Origin: Dasyornis broadbenti | Lineage: Eukaryota > Chordata > Aves > Passeriformes > Dasyornithidae | Assembly: GCA_013397935.1 (NCBI GenBank) | Contig: VZRN01006381.1 | Coordinates: forward strand, 8,530 to 72,529 | DNA length: 64,000 nucleotides | Direction: 5' to 3' | Shown here: positions 12,486 through 23,490 of the stretch, in pieces | Layout: each line of letters begins with the position of its first letter | How positions within the stretch are numbered: position 1 is the stretch's first letter | The notes under the pieces: generated by a model | What the model saw: the letters and a program-made list of their open reading frames with translations, nothing else | The model's database searches: none | Told to the model about the DNA's origin: nothing | Program-made: the position numbers and the translations under genes

Positions 12486-12539
12486 ATAGAATCATAAAAT
12501 GGTTTGGACTGGAAGCAATCTTCAGGATAATCTAGCTAG
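12486..12539 (-). mobile_element. CR1 LINE 3' end, part 1 (split by LTR)
   Basis: TAGAATCATAAAATGGTTTG followed by GACTGGAAGCAATCTTCAG is the reverse complement of the CR1 3' terminus, so the element lies on the minus strand. It stops at ATCTAG, where an intact copy would continue into TTCCAACCCCCCTGCC. The missing part reappears after 13100, on the far side of the inserted LTR. Confidence 0.9.
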
Positions 12540-13099
12540 TGCTGGTTGGGGCTGGGATAGAGTGAATTTTCATCCCAAAAGCTGTTTTGGGGCTGTGATT
12601 TGTATTTGTGCTGGAAATGGTGTTGATAGCTCAGGGATGTTTTTGGTTCTGCTGGGCAGTGCTCACACAGTCAGGGGCTGCTCTGCTCATCAGCCGGTGA
12701 GCAGGATCCGGGTGCACTGGGGTTTGGGAGGGGACACAGCCAGGACAGCTGATCCCAGCTGACCACAGGGATATTCCATGTGGTGCTCTGCTCAGCCTAG
12801 AGAACTGGGGAAGGAGGAGAAAGGGAAGGAATATGTTTGGAGTGATGGGGTTTGTCTTCCCAAGTCACCATTGCAGAGCCTGCCTTCCCTGGGGATGTCT
12901 GAACACTTGGCTGCCCATGGGAAGTGGGGAATGGATTCCTTCTTTTGCTTGCTTGTGCACAATTAATTAATTAAACTCAATTAATCTCTATCTCAGCCCA
13001 TGAGTTCTATCAGTTTTACCCTTTTACCCTTCCAAATCTGCAGGGAGACAACCAGTGGCTGTGAGGTGCTTGGTTGCCTTCTGGGGTTAAACCACAACA
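12540..13099 (+). mobile_element. Solo ERVL-type LTR inserted in a CR1
   Basis: A 560-bp segment begins TGCTGGTTGGGGCTGGGATA and ends GGGGTTAAACCACAACA, with TG...CA termini. Internal landmarks match songbird ERVL-type LTRs as I know them: AGCTCAGGGATGTTTT near 12630, GGGAGGGGACACAGCCAGGA near 12725, GGATATTCCATG near 12768, TTTGTCTTCCCAAGT near 12851 and GCCCATGGGAAGTGGGGAAT near 12914. A (TTAA)-rich patch then leads to ATCTCTATCTCAGCCCATGAG. No gag/pol/env sequence flanks it, so it is a solo LTR. The flanking five bases (GCTAG and CAGTC) do not form a clean target-site duplication, suggesting age. Orientation is plus, opposite to the host CR1. Confidence 0.85.
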
Positions 13100-13154
13100 C
13101 AGTCCCAAACTCCCTGCCACAGGCAGGGATGTTTCTTCTCAAGCACGTCTGGTT
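13100..13154 (-). mobile_element. CR1 LINE 3' end, part 2
   Basis: TCCCAAACTCCCTGCCACAG followed by GCAGGGATGTTTCTTCTC and CACGTCTGGTT matches, in reverse complement, the CR1 stretch 'AACC(T)GGTCTAGTGGGAGGTGTCCCTGCCCATGGCAGGGGGTTGGA'. It is the continuation of the copy that begins at 12486. Confidence 0.85.
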
Positions 13155-16100
13155 AAGGAGAGTGCATGGTGGTGCATTTACCTCCCACCCCAGGCTCTTG
13201 AGCTGCACTATGATCTAAAAACTGCTCGTTAGGCCTCGACTTTGATGAGCAGCACCTGGGCTGAGCCCCTCTTGAGCTCATTAAAAACAACTTCTGCTCC
13301 CAGGAACTTGTGCTGTATAATGAGATCCTGCCTTTTAACCAACAGCCTTGGAAATTTATTTTTCTTGCTTGAATCCAAGTAAAATAAAGTCTTTTGTTAT
13401 TGAACTTGCAAAGAAAGTTACTGACCTGAATTATAGCTGGGGTGAAAAATTATTGTGATTAAAGCCACAGTCCTGCGACCCTACAAACCGCAATCAAGAG
13501 ACCTTCGAGCTCTCTTGGACGGCAGCAGACTCTGAGTAGCATCTTCCTAGGAGTGGGACACTCCTCAGAGCCAACAAACTCTCACCTTTGATATGCTTGG
13601 AGCACTGGCAAACAATGACCATGGATCCTGAGCTGATCCCCCCACTCCTTTGTCCACTGAGAAGATGCAAAGGCATCCCACATGAGTCAGTCGCTGAATT
13701 CAAGGGTAATTTTTCACACATATAAACCTTGCATAGGCTCTTTAGGTCTGTGTGTGTGTGAGTACGAATATGCCACAGCAAATGTGCTAGGAATGTCCTT
13801 TTCCCGGGTCCTTAAGGAATTTAGATTTTTAGCTAAGTCAGGCCTGAAAGTGAGTTACTGCTGTGCTATACTATATAGATCTTTTAACTTAAGCTCAACA
13901 TAACTTATCAATTAAATACGGTTAAGTGCTGTTAAATCTTTAGGCCTAAAGTGTTGTTCAAGATCTCATTTTAGCCAGGGGTGTCCACTCTGAACCTTGT
14001 GACTTGATAAGAGGGGTTTCCTTATTCCTTTTTATCCTTGCCCTTTCCTACCCTTACCCTTTTCTCCCCTCTACCTACCACTCAGCCTCAACACAGACAC
14101 TTTTTAGGCTGATTTTAGGTTTAGATTGACTGATTTTAGATTTTTGCTTGCTTTTTCTCTGTGTGCTTGAACCATCTAATCGGTAGGAGGGTGAACCTCA
14201 CCAGCGAACTTCACCGCACTTTCACTTTTATGCTAAACCTGCTTTTGCTAACACTTTTGATTCTTTCAGCCACCTTAAAACTCTCATTGGCAGCAGCCTC
14301 TCTGCTCAGTACTGAAGGAAAGAACCAGCCTCCCAGCCCTTAAAGACCACCCAATTCCAGCCCCTCTTCTGCAGGAAGAAGCCACCCAAGAATTACACAT
14401 GGCAGCACTCAGCAACAGAAAAATTTTTTTGGAATATTTTTTTTCTAAAATTTAACGTTCAGTATCTACCCCTCTCAGAAACAGAGAGGTGAAGGGTGGG
14501 CACTGCTAGGAATTAAATTTTCATTGTGTTTTGGAAGCAAAAGGACACCAAATATCATTGCCTTGGCAGAACCCGACAGGTAGCAGAACTCGCATGCACA
14601 TCCAGCATGGTTTGATCTTTTTCTCAAAAAACAGTGACATTTTTTAGTTCCAGTTGTGTATCAGACTACATAGCTGCAAGGGAAAGCTAAGAGAAATCCC
14701 TCTCTCTTCAAGCATTACTCTGGACCTACAGCAGTTGTTCTTTGCACTTTTCACAGTCCCAGATGGAATTTGATAAACACACTGAAGAAAAAGCTTTCCT
14801 TCGCTCTTCATCCAGCCACTCCACCAAACTCAGGCCTTGTTAACTGAGGAGAACAGGTTCAAGCTGGTGTCGAAATGGTCAATGTGACCAGAAAAATGCA
14901 CACTTTACATGCACCAAAAAAAAATCTGATTTGGCTGACAACCATGGAGCAAATCACATAGAATCATCACCATTTAAATTTCATATCCCACTGAAACAAC
15001 TATTTAGTGCAGAAACTGCTTCAGACATAGGGATTATTATAGTCCAGTTAAAATAATTATGGGAAGAGCTGAGAGCAAAACTAATTCTTAGAGACAGAAT
15101 ATATATTATTGTAGCCACTGCACTGACAAATATGAATCTGATAATCTTATGATTAAAATGTGCTGAAGCAGACCCTGGTAAAATAAGCTGCAATAGATTT
15201 AAAGAAAATGTAGATGTAGAAAAATATAAAAGTAAAAGAGGTTTTTCTCAAATAAGTGCCCCATTAGAACACAGAATGAATGCATTGGCACCAGGAGCTT
15301 ACATGAAATCAGTTTGGCTGCTGTGCCCTGATTTATACAAGTGCTGTGATTCTCCATATTTTTTTCCTACTTTCTTTATACCTTTTTTTTCCTCTGAAAG
15401 GAGGAAAGAGAAACTCTCACACAACTTCAACTAAGCTATTTCAGAGTAACATTAAAGCTCTGACTTAGGCTGACAGATGACCTCCCCGTAGGGATCTCTT
15501 TCTCTGCACAAAACTGGCCATTGAAAAATATTGTAATCAGACATGGTGGTGATTTTATTGGAATAAGCTTATTCATTCCTGTTGGCTGTCAAGCAAGTTT
15601 CTGCATGAGCCATTTATCAAAAAATCAATGGGAAGTTTCTGAACATCATTTTTCTTGAAAACACACAGAAATACCTAAGCTTCATAAATGTATTGATGTG
15701 TGTCCCTGCGTGTGTGGGTGAGTGAAATGAAACTGTGTCTGGACAATGAAAAACGGTAAGGAGCTCTGAAGTTCTCTTAGATGAGGTCCCAGTGCAGCAG
15801 GGAAATCCCAGAAAAAACTTTCCATCAAGGAGGGTCACTGTGTAGATTTCCCAAAGCAATGAAACAAATGAGTGAAATGACTTCCTGAAATGTGAAATGT
15901 AAGATAACTGTAGTGATAAAAAAATGAATTAAAAATGCTCCAGGAGAGTTTCTAAAACTCGGATTACATCCAGCAAAAAGGGGAATCTTCATCATCTCAT
16001 ATTATTATTGGATTCTCTGACTTGAGCAACTGTCACAAACCAAGAAAAGTGATACGTGATAGACAAACCTTTGTTCTAAGGCTTATTAATTTTTTAATAT

Positions 16101-16411
16101 ATGAGAGTAAAGAAGAATTTTGATAATTTAGATATATGCTAACATATCTAATTGTGCAGACAGAAATAAGCACACATTAGCTTTCCAAATAGCATTCCTA
16201 GTACATATATGTAGGTAAATTTGTTCCATGAGACCCTCAGATGTTCAGAAAGGCACTTCGAACCAAGAGTTCCCATTGTTGTTCAGCCTTACCAAAACAT
16301 TTCTTTGATAACAACATGTGGATAAACAGCAAAGAAAAACACTTAGATGGGCAGTGGCACCATTTGCAAAGTGCGTAAAAACTGATGATTTTAATCAAAC
16401 ATGCAAAGTAA
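13155..16411. other. Non-coding unique sequence
   Basis: No gene or dispersed repeat recognised. A pyrimidine-rich stretch lies at 14017-14083 (runs of CCTTT/CCCTTA). The remaining ORFs are short. Confidence 0.55.
14017..14083. repeat. Pyrimidine-rich tract
   Basis: About 65 bases almost entirely C and T on the plus strand, with CCCTTTCCTACCCTTACCCT at its centre. Confidence 0.75.
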
Positions 16412-16584
16412 GTATGGAGAGGAAGGGAAGGTTTGGGAAGGTTTGGGAAGGTTTGGGAAGGTTTGGGAAGGGACGGTTTGGGAAGGGAAGGGGAAAACGG
16501 GAAAAGGAGAAAAGGGGAAAGAACATGGGAGGAGAAAGGGGAAATGGGAAAAGGAAAAGGGAAAGGGGAAAAGGGAAATGGGAG
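16412..16584. repeat. Purine-rich tract with 10-bp minisatellite
   Basis: Four perfect GTTTGGGAAG units occupy 16431-16470, with diverged copies on both sides (to about 16490). A G/A stretch of GGGAAAAGG-type units then extends to about 16584. Apart from the TTT of the minisatellite and isolated C/T bases, the plus strand is all purine. Such mirror-like homopurine tracts can form triplex (H-DNA). Confidence 0.9.
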
Positions 16585-19500
16585 GGCTCATCACATTCCC
16601 TTCTAATGATTCAGGTGGTGTAGGGAAAGGCTGCCCATTTCCATGAAGATGGAAGTGTGTGCAGCCCACCAAAGTTTTGCAGAAGACTCCACCTTAGGAA
16701 TGTGAATTTTTTTCTCAATTTGAGGCTCTGTGAGCTTCTGAAAGTGAACAGAGGAAAGGGATGCATCCCAGTGTTCTCACCTTGCATGCTGAATTCTTTG
16801 CCATCCGTGAATGATAAATGATCACAGACATTTCATTTGGTTTGCTGGCCGAGGACTGTAAAATGTAGAGTGTCAATAAGAGAGACAACATTTCCGAAAT
16901 AAAACAGATTTAGATCTGCTTAAATCATTGGAGAACTTTAAAAAGTTCTCTGATATCAGTAACTATTTTATTTTTCAAGCTGTGGCTACAATATATGAAC
17001 GTGGACGAGATGGACAGATAGAGAAAGGGACTGCTGTGATCCCTACATAAAACGATAATGGATAAAGATAGGTTAAAATCGCATAAAGTTATGATGCTTG
17101 GAAGGAAAAGGGGTGAAAACAGAAAGGAGTACAGTGATGTAACTGTAGTAGAGAATGTCAGAATAAAGCTGTTTGTTTCAGTGTGACTCTGATAAAAAGA
17201 CAAGGCAACACACCCATGAAAATTAAAAACAAAGTTAATAGAGGCTTCAGGAAGTATTTTTCAAGGAAGGAATCCTAATGGTCCAGGTCTGTGTTCAGGA
17301 GCAAACTGTAAGACAAAAGCTGAGTGATAACTCAAGAAGGAGATATGTAAAATGTGCTGTTATGCTGATTACTGGCTAGATTTATGACATAAACTTCACA
17401 AATTGCAGTATACAGAATGGAGAGGCGGAATAAATATCCTTTCTCAATCTTAATCACTTTCTAACATGGAAAAGCTACAAGGTAATTATTCAGAGACTAG
17501 AAGTGTAACCTGCAAAAGCAATAAGTTCTCTATTTTTTTCCCCTTTTCTTCCTTTTTATTTATTTTTTTTTAATTATTTTTTATTTTTCTTTAATTTATA
17601 ATTTTGGTGGAAGCATATGCTTAATAAGAGGAAATTGCAGTATTCAAATCCACCCAAGACCACGAAACAGAGTATTAGCAGAGTAAATTACTCTCATGCT
17701 CAAGGTGCCAAAAGCAATTTAGTCTGGATATAGAAACAAAATCACAAGATTAAATCAATATGTTTTCCCCATGTTTGTGGGGAAGAGATAATTGATTAGA
17801 ATAACAGGTCACATCTCTGCTAATGCACCGTTCACTAGCTGACATCATCCCTGCGCCTCTGAAATGAACACCAGCTCATAACATTCACTTACATACCTTT
17901 TAATTACTTTGCTTTGCAGCCAGAAAATGGAAGGCTAGCTCATTAACCTTCATTGTCTTTCTGGAAGGTGGTTTTTTTCCTCTTAATGTTTATGCCTGTT
18001 TGGACCTGCAGTTATTCCCATAGGCTGCAGAAGTATCCATTAGCAAACCTGGTGAGCTGCAAGTTCTCTTTCGCTGCTTAATATATTCAGCAATCTGTTC
18101 TTCATGTTTCAAACCCATATTCCAGCCTTATCAGTAAATAGGAATTCCACAGATTATTATTCCTACTCCTGGGCGTGAAGCAGCTTTTGCAAATGCTAAA
18201 ACTTGTTCTTTAGGTCGCTTTGTTGATGGCAGGGGATTAAGAAAGGAACTTATAAACAATAATACAAAACACTGATTTGAAACTGAGACAGTCCCATTGT
18301 AGCAACCATTTCTCTTACTTATGAGTAATGACTCCTTTTTCATGCATTGTTAATGCCTTCCTAAAGCACAAGGATCAACGTGTCAGGAAGAAAAGAGAAA
18401 TAGATTTCCTGGATCATTGTACAATTTTTCAAAGTCAGGATTACAGAACTAGATAAAGACAGAGAAACCCAAATTAGAGAGGAATCAACAGAAAGCAATA
18501 ATTCTGTTGTGCTAAGGAAGTTTAGTTTACTTTCCTTTAAAAGGACATAGAAAAAGAAGAGAACCTTATAAATTTCTTCAGAAAATAAAGGTAACTTTGC
18601 ACTTATTCACAGAATGAAGATGCAGTAAGATTAGTTGCACCAGGGGGGTGAGGAAAATAGAGATAATCAGAATTTGGAATACTCTCCCATTCTCAAAAAA
18701 GAAAACTGCACAGTCATTTAGAGGAGGCCACAGAGGAATGTGACTGCATCCAGTTTTGGCAAGAAGCCGGGACAGACACAAGGGAACAATTCTGCACTTC
18801 AAAAGAAGCTTTAAGTGAGGTTAAACCCTCCTTTGTCTAATAAGTTATTTAAATACTACTAATTACCTGGGCTAGTGCCTAGCTCAACACCCATAATTTG
18901 AGGGTCCTTAATCTTATAAAGTACAAAGGGTCATTTCGTACTCAGATCAGTGATTTTTATGTGCTTGCAAGTTACATAAATGGAGGCCAAGAAAAGCTCA
19001 CAAGTTTACAACTTCTACCCCTTAAGAAGGGCCTGCAAGCTGTACACCTGAATTGCGTGTTTGTGAAATTACAGTTTCATATTTTAAGGAAGCTGCAAGC
19101 AGGAGGAAACAGCCCGAAGCCAGGAATGCAGCAATTAAGGTGAGTAGTAGAAATGTTAATTGAAAATTCTTATGCAGGAGGGCAGAAGGAAAGGACCTAA
19201 TTGAGTGGCCATAAGGCCATGGCAGTAATTCTGCTTTAGCTTTTCTGTCTGCCCCTTTGTCTCGCATCTGCACCTTTTGATTCCCCATTGCTGCACCCGT
19301 ACATCTGCTCCTGCACCTGAGAAAGTCTGGCACATGGGGTCTTCCTGATTCTTCTTATTCATCCCAAAATAAATTGTGCTGACTGATGACTCCGTGGTCC
19401 AGCTCACTACGTAATGAAACAAGGAGCTGGAGAGGTGCAGAAATTAAAGACCTTGGGAAAAAAAAGAAGAAATTGTTTAAGTTTATTCAGATATTATTGC

Positions 19501-20216
19501 TGCAAACCAGAGACTAGAGAATGAGGTAGATGAACTCTTATTAGCAGAGAAAACATACTTCTGTCATTTCATTCCAATGTGGAGGAAACAGCTGGAGACT
19601 GAGTGCACCAGCACCAGTAACCACCGTTAATAAAATCAGCTGGAGGATTTGGGTTGAGAACTGAGAGTATTTGAGAGCCCTGAGGCTGTTGGCAGGAGCA
19701 ACCACTCTCACAAGACAGGTGAGGTTGTGGAGCCAGGGAGACAGAAAGGTAGGACTGAAAATGGTCTCTGTTGTTTTAGAATCAGCAATACACTTCTATT
19801 TTTGTCAAAGCCTTTTTGCATAAAATCCAGAAAGGCAAAGACTGGCATTCCCCACAGCTGAGCCTTCCATGGAAGCCACAGAATTTTAAGGGAAAATGCA
19901 CCAGTGATGAAAAAAACCTGAGAATAAAGAGGCTACCAGGATAAGATTCAGAGACAAATTTCCGAGCATCTAGAGATCTTACTGCTCCCATGTGATTCTG
20001 TTATCATCACACAAACTTTGGGTGATGTAACCCAAAGACTCTTGCAGGGATGCAGGGGTGGATGACTCTTAACACCTGAGCTCCTAAAAAAGGATATTCC
20101 CAATTCCCTGCAGTTTGGAGTTGATATTTTATTCTTGCTATGAGGAAGTTTCCCATTTTCCCTCATGCTGACACCGTATGCAATCAAATATTAATGACTA
20201 AAATACACTGCTCTTT

Positions 20217-20229
20217 GCAGCAGGTGGCA
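20217..20229 (+). promoter_or_regulatory. CTCF-like core, 12 of 13
   Basis: GCAGCAGGTGGCA matches the core CCASYAGRKGGCR at all positions except the first. At this stringency a window of this size should contain about two matches by chance, so this is only a candidate. Confidence 0.25.
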
Positions 20230-21681
20230 ATAACTGTCACAATGCCAGTAGCAATAAAAATGAACCATGATGTAAGGAAAACTAAATCTCTTGTAATATT
20301 TTCAGGACAAAAATACAGTTCAGATCATAAAAAGCCTTTGGCAAGGGGCTTCTTTTTCTTGGGGACATCACATTGTCTTCTCTGCTTGTGTTTTTAACAC
20401 ATTTTTTGCTGCTGTATCCACATAGGAGTCTCATATCTCCTCTCACAGGTGCTCATTCCTCCATCTGTGTTCTGGCTTTGCTTCCTACTTTATCAATCAC
20501 CAAGGAATAATATAATCACCAGGCTGACCTGCTCAAAACTTTCCACTTGAGTGTGAATGTGATTTCCTCATCAGCCTGATTATTGTGGGGATTTTCCCCC
20601 TCTCTCCCTGCTTTTCATTTATTATTTATTTGTTTAGAAGATATATCTGTAGATAGAGCATGTTATAATTATTAGGTGAAAGGCCTTTCAAAGACCTAGT
20701 CAGAATTCAAAATTATATCAACAAAGAAGTTTTTTAAAATCCAGGAAAAAGTTTAGCTTGGCAGAGAACCCCAAATTCACAAATACCAAACAAGGGCAAA
20801 GAAACTACCATGAGTCAAGCTGCAGAAAAGGTCCCAGGGGTTATAGGCAGACCACAAATTTAAAGAAATGCTTTACAATTATGTTTTATATTAACACTGC
20901 ATTGTTTCTCAGAGGATGTAAACCACAATTACTGTGCTCTACAGTGATTCATAAACACTCAGATGGGATGCTGGCTGTTGTATTGTGCATTAAAGGAGAG
21001 TCAGACACATCTCAGAGAAGGAACCACTGCACTGTGGCAGGGAAATACCTGCCTTGGGAGGCTTAAATAACTTTAGCTATTCTCAGTGCATGGAAATAGA
21101 CTGTATGTCTCCGTGCACTCCTTTTCAGCCCATTATAGACTTGAAATTACACACTCTGAATCCAGAAGAACTAAAAGTAGAGCAAAATGTCCGGTATTTT
21201 AGCCATGTAAACTGTTTCAGGATAAGCCCTGGCAGCTATACCTTGTGGTGTTGAATCTTAACCTCTAAAAGATGGTTTCAGAGGTGGCAAGCTAAGGGAC
21301 TACCTTCTGTCTCACACGCCACAGCTGTAATTCATATCAGTGGAGATGGTTCAAAAGAAATTAAAAATGTCTCCAGACTGTCTCCTAATCCTTTAGGTAA
21401 GATGCCAGTTTCCTCAATTTTGCCTCTCACTGGGGTGGGGTAGGTGCAAGCCTGGAGTGAATTGACTTTTCTTGCCTTCAGTGGGACTGTGTGAGTTTTC
21501 TGACTGCAGTGAAGAGGCCTTTTATAACTATGATGGCTGAAGCATGTATTTATTTGGTGTTGGGAGAATTTTGTTCACTAGGAATGTATAGCTGAGTTCC
21601 TGAGGAGCACAGCTTATCATATAAAATCTGAATAAACACATATTAAAAGCAGGGTGGTGTTCTGCTTTAATCAAATTTTGC

Positions 21682-21709
21682 AGAATATTCTTTATTTACA
21701 GAATATTCT
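21682..21709. promoter_or_regulatory. Paired heat-shock-element-like palindromes
   Basis: AGAATATTCT occurs at 21682-21691 and again at 21700-21709. Each is a perfect palindrome with the nGAAnnTTCn arrangement bound by heat-shock factor. Starts are 18 bp apart. No promoter is visible nearby, so function is unproven. Confidence 0.3.
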
Positions 21710-22605
21710 GAGCCTGAGGGAGATTTGGTCAGCCTTGGACTACAGTATGAGAATTAATTAATCACTCTTTAGGACCTTTGATAATGAAGGTGATACAGGT
21801 TTTTCAAAAGGAGAAAGAGCTCAAGACATGGAGGGAAAAGTAACTTCACCTTAAAAAAAAAAAAGCCAAACTCAAACTCAGAAAGTTAATCCAGAAATGT
21901 GATTGTTACCAATTAATTTCCTCATGACTTTAACTGAAATAAGAGACTGGTTATTCAAGTATCAACAAGAATGAGTGTTATTCTAGGCCATTATTCTCAT
22001 CTTGATGCAGAAGGCTCAATCACAATGACAAATGTCCATTAACTGCTGCAAAAAGCACATCACACTTTATCTGGGAAAGTAGATGACCTCTATATGCAGT
22101 TTAAATGAATTTATTCTCATCAGCTTTAATCAACTATCAAATTAATTCATAATGTTTGGGATAGTATTACTGAGCTCCTGGAAGCCGAGTTCACTGAGCA
22201 GTGTCACATAATCATTACCTTCTGGAGCATAATGAAACCTGAGGTGCTGGGAAACAATCCATGGTTATAAGGTGATAGAAGTTGATACTTTCTGCGCTAA
22301 AGAAACTATCATGAACACACAAATCTCTTCTCTTTTATCTGGAGCAAGATTTTGACTTGAAAAGGAACGCCAGAGGCTGCCTTGTGTTCCTTACAGCCTG
22401 CAGGGTGGACCAGGGCAGCAGCTTTGCATTTGCCTTCCCAGAGCAGGTAACACACCTGAGCTGTCAAGAGCAAGCACTCAGATTTGACAGCTGGGCTTAG
22501 TGGAGGAGGATGCTGTGTCCTCACACAATCCAGCACAAGCAGGTACAACCCAGGCCAGGAAAGGCATAAAGACCCCCCTTATACAAGAGGTGATAAGAAA
22601 CCCCC

Positions 22606-22631
22606 TTTTTTTTTTTTTTTTTTTTTTTTTT
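22606..22631. repeat. Poly(T) tract
   Basis: Twenty-six consecutive T, preceded by CCCCC. Confidence 0.95.
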
Positions 22632-22905
22632 AATGCAGCTTGGTCTGAATTATAAGGTGATTTAAATCTCCTGGCTTAATTGTAGGAACAGAAAAAAGTG
22701 GTGGCACACTCAGGAACCTTCCAGAAATAATGCATCAAAAGAAGTCCCCAGAGCTGTGCTACCTTCTTAAATTTTCTAAATTTTATTATTCAAAAAACTG
22801 CCTAAGCAGCTTGCTGATTTGTTCCAGGAAGCCAAAAATTAGTACTGTTTCTCTGGATGTAGGAGACAGGTGTCACACTCATTTTCTGGGTATAGCCAGC
22901 CAGAA

Positions 22906-22961
22906 TTTTTTCTTTTTTCTTTTCTTTTTTTTTTATTTTATTTTTTTTTTTTTCCTTTTTC
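22906..22961. repeat. T-rich low-complexity tract
   Basis: T runs interrupted by single C or A over about 55 bases. Confidence 0.9.
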
Positions 22962-23389
22962 CACTGGGTGCAGCACAATGTTTTAGCCCTAGCCAAGCCC
23001 GTCATCCCACAGAGCTGATTTTCCTGGGGCTGTCTTTCAGGTGACTCTGTGGCTGAGTAGCTCCTTAAAGCAGACAGGGCAGCCAGGTCCTGAATCACAG
23101 GGTAGGAAGTTTTACTCCACAGCACAACATGGCCCTTTCCCCATGGGCTGGAAACTCAGGAACACATGTCAAGACATGACATTTTTTGCCACATTTCCTC
23201 TTAAAATGTCAGTTCACACTCAGGTTTGAGCAGAGGCAAAAGGACGGGAGCTTGCTGGGCTTTCCCTCGCTGTTCCTCTCCTTGACACATTAACATGCCA
23301 TTCAGAGGTGAAATATTTTTCAACCCCATGGAAAGCAGGAAATGTTGGAAGAGTGTCCCAGTTTTCCCAAGCTGTCAATGGGGTGCACA

Positions 23390-23490
23390 GAACATCTGAC
23401 ACAAGCCCTCGCCTTGTACGTCTGTCACGACACAAACGGCACCGGGTCCCCGAGGACCGCCCAGGTATGTTCTCGTCCCCTTCGCCCAGA
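23390..23490. other. Compact CpG-rich patch with 5' splice-site match
   Basis: About nine CpG dinucleotides lie within 80 bases (CTCGCC, TACGTC, CACGAC, AACGGC, ACCGGG, CCCGAG, ACCGCC, CTCGTC, TTCGCC) in an otherwise CpG-poor neighbourhood. A good 5' splice-site match, CCCAG|GTATGT, lies at about 23460-23470 on the plus strand. The surrounding ORF (from 23308) has no recognised domain. It could be a noncoding or lineage-specific exon, a small unmethylated element, or coincidence. Confidence 0.35.

Larger units (their letters stand above)
16585..22605. other. Non-coding unique sequence
   Basis: AT-rich unique DNA. No exon with a recognisable domain and no identified dispersed element. The segment 17.81-18.15 kb has even base composition with several TAAT cores and may be conserved noncoding sequence, but this cannot be tested here. 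A CTCF-like match and a pair of palindromic AGAATATTCT motifs are listed separately. Confidence 0.55.

Noticed and set aside
14949..14965. ACATAGAATCATCAC resembling an antisense CR1 end
   Set aside because: Similarity ends after about 12 bases; chance match.
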